Shown here one piece after another: positions 37,901 through 49,700 of a DNA stretch of 64,000 bases. Positions within the stretch are counted from its first letter, which is position 1. Every line of letters starts with the position of its first letter. This DNA is from Marsupella aquatica (lineage: Eukaryota > Marchantiophyta), in the NCBI GenBank assembly GCA_973895155.1, contig OZ316892.1:16926001-16990000 (forward strand). The letters run 5' to 3'. Below the pieces are notes generated by a model, which searched no databases, was not told the DNA's origin, and worked only from the letters and a program-made list of their open reading frames with translations. Position numbers and translations under genes: made by a program.

Positions 37901-40747
37901 GACCGGAAAAGTCTTCCAGGTATGTTACATCCGCACAACTGAACAAATATTCTTCAACTCAAGAGAACCGCTATTCAGAGCAAGTAAGACCTATCTCGCT
38001 GAAAACCTGGTAAGGCGAGAAATTGTGAGTTACCTTGCAACCTGATAATATCTGTCAAACCCTGAGACCATCAGCATCTGTTTGAAAAGCTGTGGACTTT
38101 GAGGAAGGGCATAAAACTGTCCTTGCTGTGCCCCCAAATAAAGAGCTATCAGTAGGAGTCTAAGTTAAATCGTATAAAATTTGTATATCAGCAGAGTGCA
38201 AATCTAGGGTCCTTCATAGTTCAGCAGCAGACAGAAGCGGTGATTGTATCTATGTTTGCAACTTGCCCACATCCTTCCTATCTGATTATAATACTTCCCA
38301 GATTACAATACCACCGCTGCTTTGGAGCCATCCAAGGCAAACAAAATAGAGCTCGATTTGTATAACGTGGAGTGAGGTCCAACATTCCGAGATCAATAGA
38401 AATAAACATTACATCTCAAGTCAGACCTGAGCACATGTGAGCATACCTGGACACGGGATGGGACAAGAAAATCGCGGGCTCCTTCAGGAGTGGACCTCGT
38501 AAGAATGGGCGTTTCGATCTGAGCAACCCCGTTTACAAAATCAGGATCCCTCATTTTATGAAAGTAGAGGTGCAGTAAATAAAGACAGGACTCTGATTGT
38601 CGAAGGCAATGAAGGGAAGACTTCTGGTGGTCGCAACAGCTATGCTGCCTGGATGGAGGGTACCTCTACAAATTGATGACGGTCCTCAAGATACCGCCGA
38701 ATCAGTTTTATAACGCTATGCCGAAGCCTCAAATTCTTGCTCATCTGTGTGCGCCTCAGATCAAGATGTCGGTACCTATCAACACAAGCACCTACACATC
38801 GCTTTCATGGATCTTTTCACTTACAAACCACAAAACAAATGTGACACCGAAGACAAGCTTGGAAAGCAAGTCTGCCCGAGGATAGGTTCCTGAGCCCAAG
38901 GTGAGGTGAAATATACGGAAACTCTAAAATCTACAATGATCTTTAGATTGGCATGGTCCAAGACAGCATCTAGGGCACGAGCGGCAACCGGTCATAGGCA
39001 TAGGAGCAATGCATACCTCAAGCGAACTTCTTCACTAATTGTAACTCTTGCATCATCTGCTGTTGTTATTGGGAACGGAAGTGCAACTCGTACTGGATTC
39101 AGAAGTTGGACAGTTTCCGCTAGTACCTGCGTGAAGGTTGCTCAAGTCAGGCAGCTGCAACCTATTTCATAACAATTAATTTAAAAGAGTTTTTTGTTTT
39201 TTTCAACTTACAGTTTTAAGACTAAATAATGTGCCAGATACAATCCATCACACTATACATATATCGTAATAAGCAAGTTTGGAGACCTAGAACGCCAAAA
39301 GGCACGTTATGACATGTTAGCCTTCAGCAAATCAGAATACTGGAGGAAATGTGCTTAAGGCAACGGCGGAACTACTGCTCTATGCCACAAGTACACCTGT
39401 ATAGTATACTTGAAAGCTCATATTTACGCCTGCCACTGACACTTTGCAGATCAAGATTTAATACTAAAGTCGTGAAGACTTCAAGGGGCCATTGTTTACG
39501 TCTGAGAGCATTGAGAGGACTTCTGGCTAGTAACAAGTCTACAAATTGGATTGGGGCCTGATAGACAATTTAAATTTCCAATCCTAATATAGAACATTAC
39601 ATGTCTTATTGTAAGCTTGTTGATAAATTAGACCACAACATTACCTCAACTGATCCTGTAGCCATCTTTAGGTTGAGTCCTTCCTTTGGTCGTCGTCGGA
39701 CTGTCCCTTCAATTGCAACTACATACTCCATGCGCACCCTCTCTGCTGCTAAATGTGCCTCCAAGAAGTTCGTTGGGTCCGTAGTAATCTATTGGATGTA
39801 CGCAATTCAGGACCGTCAAATTCTTCATGGAAACTTTTATTTTCTGCAACTAATGATTCAATTTTAATAAATGACATCCCCAGTTGAGCGGCATCACGGC
39901 AATTTTCCCGAGCAATTCAAGCAATTTCTTCACTAGTAATCGACTATGAAAAAACTTAATCCCACCTAGTAGCTCTCTATAGCAGTAAACACGTTTGGTC
40001 AAGGTTTGAATACAGGTCTCGCGGGTGTGAGAGTCCACGTCTGACTAGAGAATTGGATTAATATTGATGATTCCTGATTTTATGAGTATGTCCACCAGTA
40101 GTGTTCTTTACTGTAATATGCTGCCAAACAAGCATAAATTGAGCCATACGCCCTCAGTATCTGGCTTTTCCAAACAGCAAATCAGGCTACTTACGTAAAA
40201 TTTTGAAATCTGCATAGAGTTCCTAAGAGCAAAGGCCCTAAACCCTAAACCCTAGCTGTGGTATATCTCTCTGGCCAAGAGACCGAATCGAAACCGAAGC
40301 GGGCTCCCAACAGAAGGCAGGCATGCGTACCTGGACTATACCCGTGTGGTCGCGCAAATTCACAAACGTCAAATTTCCATGGCTCCGGTGCGAAGCAACC
40401 CACCCACAAATGCGCACCCTCTCTCCTTCATTGGCTTCCGTGAGAGTCCCACAGTGATGTGTGCGGCTGATCCACTCCAATCGCTCTGGCAAAATAAGCG
40501 CATTGGAAACCTGCTGATGCTTCGTAGGAGGAGACGATGCTGAAACACTAGCAAGGACGGGACGCAATTGCATCCCCTGTTTACCACTTCTGCTGCTGCA
40601 GCTTCTGGAGGTTGTCAAGCTGGTTCCAGTCCAGAAATTGCTGCGCAGGAGAAGGAGCTTGTAAATTTGCAGTTGCAGCTGCGGCCTGGGTTGAAGGAGA
40701 TCGGCTGCTCGTATCGATACCCACGGTACAACCCATCTGGCAGCCAT
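34927..40747 (-). CDS. aspartyl-tRNA synthetase, bacterial type, probably organellar
   Basis: Class IIb synthetase charging tRNA(Asp), predicted for plastid and/or mitochondrion. Fifteen coding exons give 686 residues with consistent phases: 40747-40331, 39788-39645, 39126-39017, 38775-38664, 38518-38447, 38125-38034, 37834-37714, 37525-37403, 37304-37109, 36931-36744, 36406-36335, 36036-35938, 35729-35649, 35284-35227 and 35102-34927. Exon 1 encodes a Ser/Arg/Leu-rich transit-like extension of about 80-95 residues, then the OB-fold anticodon domain ([18 protein letters not shown]). Exon 5 holds [19 protein letters not shown]. Exon 7 holds motif 2 ([19 protein letters not shown]). Exons 9-11 encode the GAD insertion that marks the bacterial type. 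Exon 15 has motif 3 ([16 protein letters not shown]) and FPKTTTAQ. The start is the first ATG in frame, 40747. Dual targeting is common for plant organellar synthetases but cannot be shown here. Confidence 0.97.
40236..40254 (-). promoter_or_regulatory. telobox array in AspRS intron 1
   Basis: Two full CCCTAAA units and a CCCTA lie 76 bp inside intron 1 of the AspRS gene. In plants, telobox motifs near the 5' end are common in genes of the translation apparatus and bind Myb-type or PRC2-recruiting factors. A regulatory role here is inferred. Confidence 0.5.
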
Positions 40748-43700
40748 AGCCAAAGCTTGCTTTCTCAAGTGTATCGTTCACGTCGTTATGAACACTACCA
40801 GCACCGTCTTTATATCACTTACTTTGTTGGACTCCTCATCAACGAGTCTCTTCAAGATTTTTCTTTCCTTCATAAAGAGAGAGCCCCATCCGAAGATCTC
40901 CAAGACTCCAAGATTCAGGTGACGGTTCCCTCAAAACTCATTTATTAGAACCCTTGGGTTCCACTATTAGACGCCCACCTGCAGATTCTATTTAATTCAT
41001 TTCATGAAATGATAAAGAGACTGATCTTCAATTTTCTTTTTTTCTTCCTCAAAAAACCAAATAAATTCCATTCAAATAGCCTGCATACAAAAGGGGCCCC
41101 AAAAAAGGGACACCAACCCAAAGGACCAAATGTCATTCAGGAGAGGCACGAACCAGGGACCAAGTTAAGCCTTAGGAGGCAACCAAACCAGAAGTTTAGA
41201 AACTACAAAGGGAGCAACACACTCCTAAAGACCAGCTAGTGATCAAGGACGGGTCCCTTCGAGTGGGTCCGTGAAAAAGGATGACTCTATCAGAAGTCTA
41301 CCTGCAGTGCAGCCTCAAAACCTGTAGAAAAATGGTCTCACGGGGGACAAGGGGTGCGGGCTGGAATTGGAGTGTGTCTTCATGAACTTCCTATAGACCA
41401 GCCCATGTACTGTAGTCCAGTGATGCGCTTCTCCATAGGTGGTCTTCCTAGCACAGATCCTGGCTTTGTGTTGGGCCAGTCAAGTCTAAGGTAAATGCCA
41501 AGCCAATGCCAAGATTTCCTGATAGCCCCTTGCAGTTCGGGTATGTAAGCTCGATGTAATGTTCACTGCAATTTTTCTTGATGTCTAGTCTTTAGTATAT
41601 AGTAAGGTCCCCATACAAACATTGTAAGAAATAACACCCCCACAAAAATAGGGCCTTACCTGTGTGGGGAGAAATCAGATCAGGAAGAACACTCCAAACA
41701 TACACGTGCTCAATAGTTACGTGGTTCGCCTCAAGGTTGGCTACGTCCACGGGAATACAAAGCTTTATTAACGGTTATGTGTGTACTCAAGCATCACCAT
41801 AGCTCTCATCTGTTCAAGCTCTCATCTCTTGCCATATCACTGTGTTCTCTCTTGAGAACTCTCTTGTGTGTTCTCACACCACATAGAAGTTGAAGAGATA
41901 AGGACCAACTCTTCAACTAGGGTTTACTCTAACCCCAGTTAACATACTAACCATAGTTCAACCCAAGACTGAGTTAACCTCTACAATCTGGAGTTTGAGT
42001 AGCTATTATTGCCAGGAATGCCCTTGTAACAGGGTGTTCATACACTTAAGGCCTAGGGAATTTTTAGTAAAAGTAGACAATAAATTTAGCAAGGGCCCAT
42101 CCAAATCTTGACAGTGCACTGTTCATCATACAAGCACCAAATAGTACAAAAATAATAACTTGAAGGGCATTAAGCGTGCAAAGGGCTTTGGTGAATCCAA
42201 TTACAACACTTGTGCACTCTTAGGAGTTGAGTGCCTCCCTGTTTCCATTGGAGTGATAAGAGAATGACTCTATTTTTCATGTGTCAAGTTTTGTGTGCAA
42301 AGGGCTTTTGTGTGAATCCCACTTTGGGATGAGATTTGTGCAAAAGCCGGTCATCTTATGAAGCTTGCACTCAGAACCCTCACTCATTGCAAAGAATACT
42401 GTTGCCATCGGGCTACACTTGTTGGGACAACTAATGTCAAGCAATTTTTGTGTGTATGTGGATCCACACGCCATAGGTAGCACTAGGAAATTTGAAGACA
42501 TACACTAGGTATGTCCTTCACTTTCTATGCATGATGGGTAGCGCACAATAGCAATTAACATTATGTGGCAAGACCCAATTGGCAGCAATAAATAAGTTTC
42601 CCAAGAACTCTCATCCATAACCTCTACAGAGGCACTTCAAGATTTACTATGTGCCTCTTGTTACCTAAAGGCACACTAAATTCTATTCTTAGTTTAATTA
42701 TTACAATTGCATGACGCAACCTTACAACAATAGTTAGATTGAATCAATTTGTCTATCAACATCTGGTGAGGTTTCACCATTAATTGAATGGTCATCCATG
42801 TCCTCTACCCTAACCCCAACGCCCATTCCAACCCTCAACATTGCGTTGAGTCTCTTCCTTAGTTTGTTCTCTCTGCCCTCCTGGTTGGCTGGCCCACTCC
42901 CCCCTGATGCGAGAGGGGTGTTGAGGTTAACTTGTATGAGAGTTGTGACAACTTTCTGATGATGAAAATCTTCCTACTTAACTCTAGCACCTAGTTAGGT
43001 TAATTGGAGCGTAGCTTAACCATGGTTAAATCTTCTGAGGCTAGTAGTGGAGAGGGCCAATACCCTTGAGGGAGCACTTCATTGCACTCACACTAGTGAT
43101 TAGTCTCCAAGAGTTCAAGACTGGAGAGAGAAGAGGATCCTGTCATAGAGTAGTTTGTGGCTTGCAAGACTATGACAAATGTACACTATCAGTGAACAAT
43201 GTATTTTTTCTCTTGACCAAGGACATAGCCCAGATGGGGTGAACTACATACTTTTATGCTAGGATCAGTTACATGTTGTATACTGGTTCCATGCAACTTC
43301 TTGTTGTCCGATTTTATCTCAATAAAAATATCTGTTTCTTCAAGTGTGAAGGCAAGAGAATAAGAACCAAAATAGTTGGAGTGTAAAATCTTTCAAGGAA
43401 ATTGTTTGAACTCCTTGTTATGATGATAATATGAACAATAATAGTCCCTCAAAACATGGGCTAAAGCCCCCATTTTGGGGGACACTACAACAAACAATGC
43501 CTTGGAAATAGGGAGCTGTTGCATACAAACTAGGCCTATTTCTCTCCTTTTTGCCTCTCAAAGTGGGCCTGTGCCCAATGACAGACTGTGCAAGATGCGA
43601 AATCTGAAAGAGAACAAATTTACCAAACAAGGATTGACAATGCGGAGTGTGCAAGAAAAAAAGGAAAACAACTCTAGAGGGGACCAAAAGAAAACTAGTG

Positions 43701-43751
43701 AGTAAAGAGATTGGAAGAAAAGATAGGAACCACTTAAACCACAACTTCCCC
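40748..43751. other. intergenic with LTR remnant and dispersed repeat
   Basis: No gene. 41663-41985 looks like a decayed LTR related to the Copia family: it shares GGTTGGCTACGTCCACGGGA-type sequence with the LTRs at 58 and 63 kb, ends CTCTACA, and has a weak 4-of-5 flanking match (ACCTG/ATCTG). 42170-42680 belongs to the unclassified repeat also seen at 18990-19650. The frame at 41009-41239 is not supported. Confidence 0.5.
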
Positions 43752-43807
43752 TATAAAAGGGCCTCTGCCCTGCCCGGCTGTTCATTAGTCTCTGCCCGAG
43801 TGAACAG
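43752..43807 (+). promoter_or_regulatory. candidate TATA box and start-site hairpin
   Basis: TATAAAAG at 43752-43759 is followed, 26 nt from its first base, by the inverted repeat CTGTTCA (43778-43784) / TGAACAG (43801-43807). This would place transcription start at about 43780-43790 for a plus-strand unit running toward 44.4-46.7 kb. Inference only; no transcript evidence. Confidence 0.35.
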
Positions 43808-44356
43808 TTCAACCAGGTGAACAGTCTTTCCCGAGCCAGCCCATCCCTCTCCCTTTGCTTCTCCAGTGACGTGGTTGTGTGTGTCACTGCCCATCTCTCC
43901 CGTCAGTTTCTTCTGGGACACAACCTTCCCCTTTGCAGATTGACCTTAGTGTGGGTGATCACAAGTGAAGGAGTAGTTCTGCAAAGTCACGTGTTGCCTA
44001 ATTCTGTTGGTTTTGTTTCTGCATTGGACATTGGCATTCTGCAATGCTGCCCATTTTCATTGGACGTACATTGCGCACTCCCACTTGGTTCGTGAGATTG
44101 CACTTTGTCTTTGTTTGTTTGAATTGTAGTTGGCCCGAAGAAATGGTGTTCATTCTGGAAATGTCTCGCAGTTCATGCAGTGATACCAAACAATAACTTG
44201 GAAACCACGGTCTGCCTCTACTCACTTTCAATTTTGTAATAATTTTTCAGGAAGGGTATTCTCAATCGCTATTCTTGTTTAACAATCAAATATGGAATCA
44301 CAAAGGGATTGATCGGGATTAGTTGTAAAGAAGGTTGTTGCTCGACCAAATTCTGA

Positions 44357-46054
44357 AGAGAAATTCTCTTTGATCAATTCTTCAATAGAGAAATTCATCT
44401 CAAGCTACTGTATAGTTGTTTTTTCACCTTTGGTGGGTTCTTCAGGCCCTACAAAACAGACCGGTTTATCAATCTAGGGGAAACCTGGTCGACCGTGGAG
44501 CTGGGAGGAAACCTGGTCAACAATGGAGCCGATATGTCTTCGTCATTCGGAACTGGGTGCAGCCAATGTTGTTTATCTCCTGGTATGTTGTGTACTACTC
44601 CATGACCTCTTGCTCCAATCTCGTCAATTTGTGAACTGTTTGTGGAAGCTCATGGCCACAGTATGCCCAATCATCTACTCCTTGCTACACCGAGACTCCC
44701 AGTTCTGCCACAATGGTACAAAACTACCGTCAATGGCCCTTGTATTCCTTGCTTTGGAGACCACAGGCTCACGGACTCCACGGAGCTTGAGACACCGTCG
44801 AGGGTGTAAATTCTGATGCGATGGAGTACTTCTTGACATTGTTGCAGTGCTGCCCAGAGCCGATAATTGCTCATGAAATTGAAACAAAATGGTACTCTGA
44901 TTCGACATTCCACGCGAGAGGATGTCCAGGAGTGCAAAGGGATGAGCCAAGCAAGGAGGCAATCCGGTAATTTGGGGTATGCTTCTGATAGTCGACATGA
45001 TTATAGCCCTATTGCATAAAATTATGCGATACATACTGTGAGACGACTTGAGACCCTGAAGAAGTTCCGGTTCCGATTATTGAATGAGAGACTACATCAT
45101 TTGATCAATTTCTCGCTAACACGAACGCAGGCTGACGGTCATTTCTGGTTGAGGCTGTTAGATAGTTTCTCAACCGAGATAGTTCCCACAACTCCTTTCA
45201 TCACAATGTAATCTCACCATGCCGGCTAAATTTGTCTTAGTTACTACAGTAGATCCCTCACTAGAAATATGGTTACTGGTGTCCCAGGCCGGTTCTTTGT
45301 GATTATGAGTCAAATTATTCTGGACTTCTCTCGCTGACGATAAGATCGGCTATTGAAATATCTGGGTGCAGATAGACCAAGGCGTGAGGCCTTTGGTGCC
45401 ACCTATAGGGAGCAACCCAACCAAAGATAACAATTGGCTATCAAGTTCTCTCATCGTGCTCGCTGCAAGCTACTTTTGGTCCTCTGAATATCACCAATTA
45501 CAGTACTCTACCACCAGGCTGGGGTATTGACAGATTTCCATGTACTAAACTCGTTCCTCAAGATTGCTTTCGCAAAGGCAGGGAGATTGACTATCTGCGT
45601 GCTCTTCAGCAACTCAAGACTGTCCTACCTGCCATCCATGGGGGTAAGATTCCACTACCTAAATTTTTAGAAACTTTGGAGGCTCTAACCATAACAGGTA
45701 CAACAATCAACGTTCCACCTCATATGATGAAATCTCACTCAATTCAAGTATGCCCGTCAATAGAAGTGTAGTGTGACCGTCCTCGGGTGTGATAGTTACT
45801 ACTTGTTCAAGTGGAGTTGCGATTGTGTTCTCCAAAAGGGTTGCTTCAACGTTGAGTGAGCAACAGGGTGAGTCGATGCATTGATGAGAAGAATTGTTAC
45901 TACAACAATTTAGATGTCAAATGGAGGAAGATGGAACCCAAATTGTTGTTTTGGTCATGGTCTGCAATCAACATGTAAAAAAAGATTGGCGATATTGGAC
46001 AGTACCTTATATGAAGCCTTTGCAACAATTGATGCTGGTTGGCAATCGATATAA
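44357..46054 (+). pseudogene. broken coding region of unknown family
   Basis: A run of plus-strand segments with protein-like composition, interrupted by stops and frame changes: 44357-44605, 44606-44809 (same frame, separated by TGA), 44791-44970 (shifted frame), 44966-45019 and 45020-45211 (same frame, separated by TAA), 45409-45771, 45777-45884 and 45914-46054. The last begins with ATG and encodes 46 residues. Examples of protein-like stretches are FFRPYKTDRFINLGETW, IAHEIETKWYSDSTFHARG, RRLETLKKFRFRLLNERLHH, CFRKGREIDYLRALQQL and ILDSTLYEAFATIDAGW. I do not recognise the family. Either this is a decayed gene with at least five disruptions, or a gene of many short exons whose splice sites I could not connect. 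It ends about 110 bp before the small gene at 46163, from which a plausible 80-bp intron (46073-46152, GTAATT...GGCAG) separates it. Confidence 0.5.
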
Positions 46055-46162
46055 GAGTTGTGATATTTTGAAGTAATTCACCCTTACTCTACACTCTTGT
46101 TTCCTCATTCCAATCATCACCTTTTGACTAACATCTGCCTTTGCTATGGCAGTCTCGAAAGA

Positions 46163-46561
46163 ATGGCTACCTGACCAAGGACCAAGGTTATATTGTGTGA
46201 ATCCGAGGATGGGACGTTTGTCTTGACTTGGTCAGATGCCCAAGCTCAACATGAGGCTCCTCCCATCCAACGTAGGACTAACTTAGACGAGATCCGCTAT
46301 GATTTCTCTGAATTCTGTCGTGTGGTCACAGAATGTCATGAGGCCCTCAATCCTGTTGTACCTTTGGAACAAATTTTGATTTGTGCGGCATACAATTATG
46401 TGGATAGTGTGATGAAGAGGAAGCGCTACCAAGTCTACACACACTTGGCTTGGGTATGTGGTTATGCGAAGCGAACAAAGTTCCCGGATGCAGTCGAATC
46501 AGTCATAAAAGCAACATGGCATGACCTGGATGAAGAATTTGTAGGATTTCGGCCATATTAG
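46163..46561 (+). pseudogene. small unknown protein, copy 1 (in-frame stop at codon 4)
   Basis: Paralogue of the gene at 53663-54061. From the ATG at 46163 the frame reads Met-Ala-Thr then TGA (46172-46174), then runs open for 128 codons to the TAG at 46559-46561. Beyond the stop it aligns end to end with copy 2, about half the residues identical by eye. Shared blocks include QVYTHLA, RTKFP.AVE, TWHD..EEFVGF and the Cys-Ala-Ala-Tyr segment. No known domain is recognised; it is a small, mixed-charge, probably soluble protein without signal peptide or membrane segment. The early TGA means either a nonsense mutation, translation from a non-AUG codon downstream, or a splice acceptor just past the stop (for example CCAAG at 46175-46179). 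A tRNA-like fold lies 64 nt after the stop codon. Confidence 0.6.
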
Positions 46562-46605
46562 TCTTTCATATTGTAATGTGTTTGCATACTTATCATTATA
46601 AAAAA

Positions 46606-46671
46606 AATCTCATCTTTGAGATTGAACTCTCGCTGGTTGGCAGCACAAGGGGTTCAAATCCCCTTGGGAGT
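46606..46671 (+). ncRNA. hairpin plus 46-nt tRNA-like structure, copy 1
   Basis: A 7-bp hairpin (AATCTCA/TGAGATT, 46606-46623) stands two nt before a tRNA-like fold at 46626-46671. The fold comprises a six-pair acceptor-like stem ACTCTC (46626-46631) with GGGAGT (46666-46671, one T-G wobble); a D-like arm GCTG-GTTGG-CAGC (46632-46644); the linker ACA; and a T-arm AGGGG-TTCAAAT-CCCCT (46648-46664), which is canonical in length and in its TTCRANY loop. The next base is A, like a discriminator. There is no anticodon arm. It sits in the presumed 3' UTR of copy 1. The T-arm contains a good Pol III B-box, but no T-run terminator follows. Confidence 0.65.
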
Positions 46672-46775
46672 AATTTGTTCATGCATCTGCCTCTTTCCTA
46701 CATGTACCCTGTATTTTTCAATTGAAACTCCAGGACATTGGCCAAGTAGGCTAAAGGCTGGGTTTTCTAACATTT

Positions 46776-49700
46776 TTGAAGTGTTGGTGTAGGGTAAAAT
46801 TTAGGGTATTGTTGGTAAAAAATTCCAAGTATGGTAGGGTTCATAGTGGGAGGAAGAGAGGAATGCACAACTACAAAGGGATGCACGGGAGAGGCCCAGA
46901 TCTTTTGAGGCTGGCCTTGGGTTGGCGCCCGGAAGGGTTGGACTCCCTGCTGGACCAAACTGGGCGGCTGGATCCTATTTTGCTGGCGGCCCCACTGTGG
47001 ATGCAAACATGCGGGAGGAGCAAGAGCCAGAGGAGGTAACTGAAGAATGTATAAGAATTCTCCAAGTGCAGACAATTCTAAAGGGGACTGGCACGAGAAG
47101 CTATATACTACTGTGGAATGGAGTTTGGAGGAAGCAGCCACAAATGTGCGGCAATTATACAATTGTGCTATTCTGTGCTATTTCACGGATAGAACACCAT
47201 TGCTCCCAGTGTTCAGAGAGTGGGTGGAAGAAGCAATGGTGAGAGAAATGAATTGGACGGTGGTGCAAATCAAGTTTGTAGGGAAGAACTTTTACCTTGT
47301 GGTGTTCGAGCAGCCGGATCACAGAGATGCAGCCCTTGCCTGCGCCCCTTGGTTTATGGAGTGCAGGTTTGTTTACACATTTGCTTGGGACCCTTCATTT
47401 GACTTGAAAAGCGGGAATTACACTAAGCTCCCGGTTTGGATTGAAATTCCGTTTTGAGCACTGGTCTTAGAAGGTTGCAGACGGAAGATGCTGAATCCTT
47501 TGGAAAGCTGCTCTATTATAAATAGGGAGACGGAAGTAGCTCTTACCCGCATGACCGTGCTTGCATACTGTGGGACACGGAACGAGAGGTTCCTGCAAGT
47601 GCCAGGATTCGTTTGAGAGACGACATTGTAATTTGGCAACCCATGACATTCCGCAACATACCGCATCACTGCTTCAAATGTAATGTTAAGGGGCATCTAG
47701 CTCGTGACTGCAGCTATGGACTTCCGGAATAGACAACTGACCTACCAGGTCCTACGGGGGACACGGGACATGCTGGCGAGGCCCCTATGGAACACCAAAA
47801 TACAATGGGCAAAAGCATACATACTAGGGGAGGGGAAGGACGCAATGTGGAAATTCCGGTGAGAATGGTCATCCCAGTGCTTGCGGCTCCACTGGAATTG
47901 GGAGCTGACGCGGATATAGGAACCGGGCACAATAGCTTGAGAGTGGGTGCGGGGGAGATTGATGTTCACCTGGGGAGATCTGCTACTATGGGGAGTGAGG
48001 ATATTCCTAGGATGGTGGGGGCGATGGACCGAGGTCCCATGCTGGATTCTCTACCGACCATTGGGTTGGAGGAGGTCAGAGGGGGGCTGCCACTGGATTT
48101 CACCCAAGGGAATGCTGCAAGCGGATCAAGGGCATCAATTCGTAGTGGGGGGAGAGAACCGTTTGTTGCTAATACTCCAGGGGAGACGGGGGCCAATGCA
48201 GAGGCCGATGAATTACAGTCACTACATGAAGATATTGACATGGAACTCTCTGAGTATGAAGACAATATAGCTCGTAGCCAAATCAAATCTCGGGCTAGGA
48301 AGCAGGAGTTACGCACGCCAATAGGTCGAGCACTTGAGAAGGACAAAATTGAGGGGAAAAAGCAAAGATCATTAAGCTTCTCACATGATTTACTGTTGGA
48401 TGCAGGCGAGCAGAGAAGGGGTAAGGAGTTGTTGAGCTTGCAAGGTGAAAGGGAGGGCATGGTACGAGCAGAAAGAGAGTCCCGACAGCGTGCTCAGAAG
48501 GATGAGATCACACCAAATGATAGAGAAGCTGGTATCAACAAGGCAAACACTACTCCCTTATTTGCGGTGCTGGGAGATGTGGGCTCTCCGGAGAGGAGAC
48601 CTCGCATCTCGAACATGAGTAAGTAAAGGCGAATTTGAGGTAGGGGTGCGAGACTATCTTCGGGGTACAGATGGAGCCTGCATGGAGAATAGGCTCTTGG
48701 AATGTTTGTGGGTTATGCGAACCTAATAGGAAGCATGTGGTGAAAAATTGGGTACAGTCATTGAGAGCTCCTCTGGACATTTTGGCACTGTAAGAGGTTA
48801 AGTCGGAATAGTTTAGATTGGATATGGCATTACGCACCATACTTCCCTTGTATCAACTTTTCTCTGCTGCACCTGATGAGGGCAGAGGGGGCTCCACGCT
48901 GCTTGTACACCCCTCGCTTAAGGTGGTTGCCTCTGGGCAATTGGATTTGGGCCGTGCAGTATGGGTAATCATCGAACATTATAGTGGGCGAATTGGGATT
49001 GCCAGTATATATGCACCAGCTGCAAATTCAGCAAGGCTTCGGGCCCTACTATGGCATGAGATTAAGGAGGGATTGCCACAGGCTGAGTGGGTACTGTGCG
49101 GGGACTACAACATGACTGAAACCCGGCTTGATTCATCGGGCGGCTCTTCCCTGCTAAGAGGTCGGGAGGCAGAATATTGGAGGTTTTTACAAGTAAGACT
49201 AGGTTTGATTGATGTGTATAATATGGGGTGCACGGTAGCTGGATCCAGATTTACATGGCGAAGGGAAGGAACATGGAGCTTGCACAATCTCGCTTAGACC
49301 GAGTGTACCTGAGTAATAAGGGAGAATGGTTGGCGGGTCCTGTGGAACTCACGCATGATGGGGGCATGGCACTGTTGGATCATGATCCGATTATAGTTGT
49401 ACTGAGGTTACAGAATGAGATACCGGATATTGCCAGAGGCAAAGTGCATTTCTTTAAGGCTAATCCGTCCTTACTCCGGGATCGCATGAGAGTGGATTTA
49501 CTTGAGGCAGCCTGGAGATTGGGGGGCCAGGGGGAAACAGATATTCATTTTAGATTTTCAAGAGCCAGTAAGAAGATGAGACAGAAATATATTGAGTTGC
49601 AAGCCTCCCCACGACAAGGAGAGGACGAGATGAACTTTTTGAGGGATCAAGTAAGAGCGCTGAAGACAGCAATTGTGGAAGAATACTCGGATGAGGAGTT

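Noticed and set aside
41663-41985. Complete solo LTR
   Set aside because: Related to the Copia LTR, but termini are uncertain and the flanking match is only 4 of 5, so kept as a remnant only.
44675-45034. 119-codon minus frame
   Set aside because: Antisense to plus-strand segments with much stronger protein character.
46626-46671. A functional tRNA gene
   Set aside because: Only 46 nt, no anticodon arm and no T-run terminator. The T-arm and acceptor resemble tRNA but decoding is impossible.
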